Origin: Bacteroidota bacterium
GTDB lineage: Bacteria; Bacteroidota; Bacteroidia; B-17B0; Aurantibacillaceae
Direction of reading: 5' to 3'
Assembly (NCBI GenBank): GCA_021155905.1
Contig: JAJNBG010000038.1
Location: 1 to 53,753, forward strand
DNA: 53,753 bases
Shown here piece after piece: positions 50,325 to 53,753 of the stretch. Numbering within the stretch: position 1 is the first letter of the stretch; each line of letters opens with the position of its first letter. The position numbers and the translations under genes are program-made. The notes under the pieces are model-generated. The model saw only the letters and a program-made list of their open reading frames with translations, did no database searches and had not been told where the DNA came from.

Positions 50325-51572
50325 TTACTCTTCCAAACTATAGATCACTAATCCGCTTCTCATTTTTGGTTCCACCCAGGTCGATTTTGGAGGCATAATA
50401 TGATTGGTATCTGCTATCCATTTTAAATGTTCCATGGTTACCGGATACAAACCAAAGGCAATGGCTGCTTTCCCTTCATCTACCTGTTTTTTCAATTCTT
50501 TGCTGCCACGCACACCAGGAACAAATCCAATTCGCTTATCCGTCTTCAGATCGTGGATATCAAGAATGGGAGATAAAATATATTTAGTCAAAATCGCTGC
50601 ATCCAAACTATCAATTGGGTCATTTGAATTATAGATGGTGTCCTTTACTTTTAACGAGTACCATTTATTTTCCACGTACATCGAGATCTCATGCTTTTGA
50701 AGAGGTTTATAATCGTTGGCTTTAATCTCTGTAATCGTGAAATTGGTTTTCAGGTTGTACATCAATTCGTTCACTGATAAATTATTCAGGTCTTTGACGA
50801 TACGGTTATAATCATAAATTTTTAAATGAGTTTCGGGAAAGAATACACCCAGGTAATAATTAAACGCTTCTTCGCCCGTATAAGATTTTCTGGTACTGCG
50901 CCTTAGTTTTCCTAAGAGAGTTGCTGAGGCGGAGCGGTGATGCCCGTCAGCGATATAAATATTGGGTATGGTTGCAAAACGCTCCGCAATTTGCTTTACT
51001 GTTTTTCTACTGTCAATTACCCAAACCGTATGTCTGACTTTATCGGTGGTTGTGAAATCATAGTCAGGCCTCGTCTTAGCTATATCATCGGAGATCTGAT
51101 CGATAGCTTCGTCATTCGGATAACAGAACAGTACAGGCTCGGCATTAAATTCACATACTTCCAAATAGTCCTTTAATTTTTCTTCCCGCGTTGTTAATGT
51201 TTGTTCATGGATTTTGATGACACCATTCATATAATCATCAATACTGGTGCATGCGATAATCCCGATAAATTCATTTCCTTCTTTAACCTGTCGATATAGA
51301 TAATAACATGGATTTTCATCGCGCATGAATACTTTTTCCCGTACAAATTTCTTAAAGTGGTTTTTAACTTTATTCAATCGTTCCTTAGATCCGGGCTTTG
51401 TTTTTATACCATCTTCAAAATCAGGATTGATGACATGTAAAAAAGAGTAGGGGTTTCCGGCAAGCTTCTCTCTTAATTCAGCGGAGTTATATCCATCTAC
51501 TGAACGGGAAGCTACTAAATGAACTTTGTCGCCTTCGGGGCGTATTGCTTTAAATGGAATAACTTTGGCCAT
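50325..51572 (-). CDS. DUF1015-family protein
   Basis: 415 residues. Starts IPFKAIRPEGDKVHLVASRSVDGYN and carries IADGHHRSASA (about 214-224), the signature DGHHR motif of the family, with a FINP-like motif HVINPDFEDG near residue 46. The motif resembles the DGHHR of ParB/SerK-type kinases, so a phosphotransfer role has been discussed for related proteins; for DUF1015 itself this is inference. It is the first gene of a three-gene run and is separated from the next by a terminator at 51641. Confidence 0.85.
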   Translation of the reverse strand: MAKVIPFKAIRPEGDKVHLVASRSVDGYNSAELREKLAGNPYSFLHVINPDFEDGIKTKPGSKERLNKVKNHFKKFVREKVFMRDENPCYYLYRQVKEGNEFIGIIACTSIDDYMNGVIKIHEQTLTTREEKLKDYLEVCEFNAEPVLFCYPNDEAIDQISDDIAKTRPDYDFTTTDKVRHTVWVIDSRKTVKQIAERFATIPNIYIADGHHRSASATLLGKLRRSTRKSYTGEEAFNYYLGVFFPETHLKIYDYNRIVKDLNNLSVNELMYNLKTNFTITEIKANDYKPLQKHEISMYVENKWYSLKVKDTIYNSNDPIDSLDAAILTKYILSPILDIHDLKTDKRIGFVPGVRGSKELKKQVDEGKAAIAFGLYPVTMEHLKWIADTNHIMPPKSTWVEPKMRSGLVIYSLEE

Positions 51573-51640
51573 TGGGGTATCGAATCGTTATCGTTTTTAA
51601 ATATAACAGATTTTGAGATTAGTACGTCACTTTCGAGCAT

Positions 51641-51673
51641 AAAAAAACCTCCTGAACTTCAGGAGGTTTTTTT
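51641..51673 (-). terminator. Terminator after TPR lipoprotein
   Basis: A hairpin of CCTCCTGAA/TTCAGGAGG flanked by seven A and seven T, on the minus strand 18 bp beyond the stop at 51691. It could act in both directions. Confidence 0.88.
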
Positions 51674-51690
51674 ATTTATTGAAAGGTAGA

Positions 51691-53433
51691 TTAGTTAGCG
51701 ATTGCTTTGAAATCTGCGTTATCACGTAATTTAACGAATTCTGCATCATCCTTAGCTGCTGCTTTTAACGAACCATCTTTTTCGATAGCAGTTTTTAAGT
51801 TAGAAACTGCATCAGCTGTATTGTTATTTCTTGCTGCCGCAACTGCTTTTAAGTAAGAAGCCATTGCCATATCTTTTTCGTTGCTTGCGTCAAGAGTAGC
51901 CGGAACTGCACCTGCATTGCCGTTTAATAATTCAGCTAAAGCTTTGTTGAAACCTTTGTATTCGCCAAAGTTCCCAACAGCATCAGAGTATTTACCATCA
52001 CGTACGTTTACAATACCTTTGTTGTAGTTAACTTCATTGCCTGCACCGTTTGCTTTGTCATAATATTCCATTGCTTTTTTACGGTCACCTGCTTTAGCAG
52101 CAACAATTCCAAGGTTATTCATCAAAATTGGGTTTCCGTTAGCATTTGCTTCAGCACGTTTAAATGCTTCACCAGCCTCAGAAACTTTATTATTCATTAA
52201 TAAAGCAACGCCTAAATTGTTAGAAGTTCTCCAGTCAGTACCGTATTTTTTCTCAGCAGCAGTGTAGATCTGAACTTTTGTGTTCATGTCGTTAGTTAAG
52301 TTAGCGCCATATAACATCTCTTCTACTGATAAAGAATCAGGGTAAGTTGTTGTTAATTTAGTGATTTGGTCATCGTTACGTGATTTTTTATCAACGTTTA
52401 CAGTTAAAACTGAACGACGTAATTTTGGTAAAATTTTATCAGCTACTTCAGTATAAGTTTTAGATAAATTTTTGATTTCTTTCTCACGTTGCTCACCATC
52501 CTGGTACATAGTCAAAACACGTAAAATCAAATCTTTATCAGCAATAGATGATTGTTCCATTAATTTTTTGAAACCATCCCAGTCTTCAGCTGTAGTTTGA
52601 GTTTTGAAGTTAGCTTCATCCTTACCGAATTTCTGGTCTTTGTTTTTGTTCTTTTTAAACTCACCCATTAAAGCTCTTGAACCAGATTTAGCACGATCTT
52701 TTGCTAAATTTTCATTCAACGTTAATTCGCCATCCGGAGAAGCATAAGCAGATACATTGATATCTTTAAATTCATACCAAACGTTATTGATGTTGGCATT
52801 AATGAAATTATTTAAGTTTTTAATCTCATCGCTTTTCATTTCGCTTGAACGAACATCAGATTTATTAATCAGGTAATAAATATTTGCTGTTTGGTTCATT
52901 GGAGTTGATTTAACAAAAGCATCTTTTGCGTAAATTCCTTTTTCATCATTACGAACTAATAAAGGAGTAACAACAGTTCCATCTCCTAATTTTACCGGAG
53001 TAAAGTCTTTTGTTTTTTTCTTTACCTTACCCTGAGCACGTAATTCTACAGTTGCCACTTTCATTGCTGGCTCGTATGCGAATTTCTCAGATGTATAACT
53101 AAAGGTACCACCTTTATCGAAGCTAATTTTTTGTCCTGGGTCAGTAGCTTTATCACCTACTAAAATTACTGGTTTCAAAGCTTTTTCTCCACCTGCGTAT
53201 TTTACTACCGGGGTTAAAGTAACTGTTGCTTTTTTAGCGAAAATTTTAGCCGGGTATTTTCCAGTAACAGTAAAACCAACACTATCTCCATGCATTTCTA
53301 TTGGATTAGGTTTCATGTCATAGGAAAAAGTGGATTGCTTTTTTACCATTTTACCTAAACCATTGCAACCAACTAATAAGGCAGTGGTTCCAACAGCAAG
53401 ACTTAAGTTTCGTAAAGTTTTAGAATTCATCAT
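51691..53433 (-). CDS. TPR lipoprotein with OmpA-like segment
   Basis: 580 residues. Lipobox LVGC (Cys23) makes it a lipoprotein. Residues about 35-170 are a beta-rich region of alternating charged and hydrophobic residues (KKATVTLTPVVKYAGGEKALKPVILVGD). Residues about 200-265 include INVSAYASPDGELTLNENLAKDRAKS, which follows the OmpA-like pattern of a peptidoglycan-binding domain. The C-terminal third (about 390-570) contains TPR-like repeats (SNNLGVALLMNNKVSEAGEAFKRA; MNNLGIVAAKAGDRKKAMEYYDKA). Likely outer-membrane or periplasmic and linking membrane and wall. Use of common AT-ending codons throughout suggests strong expression, an inference. It ends 152 bp from rpsT. Confidence 0.83.
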   Translation of the reverse strand: MMNSKTLRNLSLAVGTTALLVGCNGLGKMVKKQSTFSYDMKPNPIEMHGDSVGFTVTGKYPAKIFAKKATVTLTPVVKYAGGEKALKPVILVGDKATDPGQKISFDKGGTFSYTSEKFAYEPAMKVATVELRAQGKVKKKTKDFTPVKLGDGTVVTPLLVRNDEKGIYAKDAFVKSTPMNQTANIYYLINKSDVRSSEMKSDEIKNLNNFINANINNVWYEFKDINVSAYASPDGELTLNENLAKDRAKSGSRALMGEFKKNKNKDQKFGKDEANFKTQTTAEDWDGFKKLMEQSSIADKDLILRVLTMYQDGEQREKEIKNLSKTYTEVADKILPKLRRSVLTVNVDKKSRNDDQITKLTTTYPDSLSVEEMLYGANLTNDMNTKVQIYTAAEKKYGTDWRTSNNLGVALLMNNKVSEAGEAFKRAEANANGNPILMNNLGIVAAKAGDRKKAMEYYDKANGAGNEVNYNKGIVNVRDGKYSDAVGNFGEYKGFNKALAELLNGNAGAVPATLDASNEKDMAMASYLKAVAAARNNNTADAVSNLKTAIEKDGSLKAAAKDDAEFVKLRDNADFKAIAN

Positions 53434-53463
53434 ATAAATAAGTTATGGTTTTTGTATTTCGGA

Positions 53464-53471
53464 CAAAATTA
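53464..53471 (-). promoter_or_regulatory. TPR lipoprotein gene -7 element TAATTTTG
   Basis: A full TAnnTTTG match on the minus strand, 30 nt before the ATG at 53433. No TTG at the -33 spacing is seen. Confidence 0.5.
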
Positions 53472-53524
53472 TAAAATAATTACTTAAAGCCTAATTATTT
53501 TAGTAATAAATTTAGAATTTGTAA

Positions 53525-53561
53525 TAAAAAAATCCCATCCGACTTACTGGCGAATGGGATT
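53525..53561 (-). terminator. Terminator after rpsT
   Basis: On the minus strand AATCCCAT (53554-53561) pairs with ATGGGATT (53531-53538) around GCCAGTAAGTCGG-type loop sequence, followed by TTTTTTATT. It is 24 bp beyond the rpsT stop. Confidence 0.75.
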
Positions 53562-53584
53562 CTGTATTATTTCTGTAAAAGAAA

Positions 53585-53753
53585 TTATTTTGCTATTGCA
53601 TTAACTCTTTTAGTCAATTTTGATTTTAAGTTAGAAGCTTTGTTTTTGTGTATCACACTTTTCTTAGCTAATTTATCTAACATAGCTACTACTTTCGGTA
53701 ATAAAGCTGCTGCTTCTTTTTTAGTACCTGTTTCGCGTAATTTTTTTACTGCA
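53585..53753 (-). CDS. rpsT: 30S ribosomal protein S20, partial (5' end beyond the window)
   Basis: The window holds only the C-terminal 55 codons and the stop. The reading frame gives [20 protein letters not shown], then [20 protein letters not shown], then [27 protein letters not shown] matches the S20 signature near the C-terminus, and the Lys/Ala-rich composition fits a small-subunit protein bound to 16S rRNA. The N-terminal about 30 residues lie outside the right edge. Confidence 0.95.
   Translation of the reverse strand, partial: AVKKLRETGTKKEAAALLPKVVAMLDKLAKKSVIHKNKASNLKSKLTKRVNAIAK

Overview
The window is low-GC DNA from a member of the Bacteroidota. Four things in the sequence point there: surface proteins with type IX secretion (T9SS) C-terminal signals of both type A (YPNP...) and type B (gliding-motility-associated); promoter elements of the form TTG-N18-20-TAnnTTTG in front of many genes; few Shine-Dalgarno sequences; and typical families of the phylum (Mpl ligase, split methylmalonyl-CoA mutase, YG-tailed tyrosine autokinase, two-histidine-box fatty acid desaturase). 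I cannot name a genus from the sequence alone. Almost all of the window looks like ordinary chromosome. I see no transposase, integrase, prophage or CRISPR array.

Layout. 0.1-6.6 kb: a secreted FG-GAP repeat protein, then an oligopeptide ABC importer (binding lipoprotein and two permeases, no ATPases). 6.6-9.0 kb: a gene-poor stretch with tRNA-Ser(GCU), five degenerate copies of a repeat that shares the 3' end of that tRNA, a 61-codon zinc-knuckle-like ORF, a stretch of nested hairpins that could be a structured RNA, and an orphan H-NOX nitric-oxide sensor. This is the least explained part of the window. 9.0-14.3 kb: a secreted beta-propeller protein, then small regulatory or stress genes (helical unknown, MarR, single PAS, cupin, YXWGXW/Gln-rich protein, copper-storage-like four-helix protein). 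14.4-22.7 kb: DnaQ/GIY-YIG nuclease fusion, TPR-SpoIIE phosphatase, hydroxybutyrate dehydrogenase, LOG-family hydrolase, UvrA.

22.8-31.3 kb: an envelope cluster on the minus strand, read mpl > GT4 glycosyltransferase > wza > wzc > rfbC > wecA-like > lytic transglycosylase, with a good promoter in front of wza. It joins surface polysaccharide export to murein recycling and cleavage. 31.4-34.9 kb: desaturase, cysteine desulfurase, thiolase. 35.1-38.6 kb: T9SS type B fibronectin-like protein and a secreted vWA protein. 38.6-45.5 kb: a tight minus-strand run, TPR protein > SUI1/YciH > coiled-coil membrane protein > mutA > mutB > DUF486 > holA. 45.5-49.0 kb: M61 peptidase and three small membrane proteins, two of them tandem paralogs separated by terminator hairpins. 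49.1-53.8 kb: DUF1015 > GNAT > YggS operon, an abundant-looking TPR lipoprotein, and the 3' end of rpsT.

No complete novel system stands out. The best candidates for new biology are the 6.7-8.9 kb non-coding region around the orphan H-NOX, the enlarged peptide permeases, and the tandem terminator/promoter arrangement at 47.4-49.0 kb.
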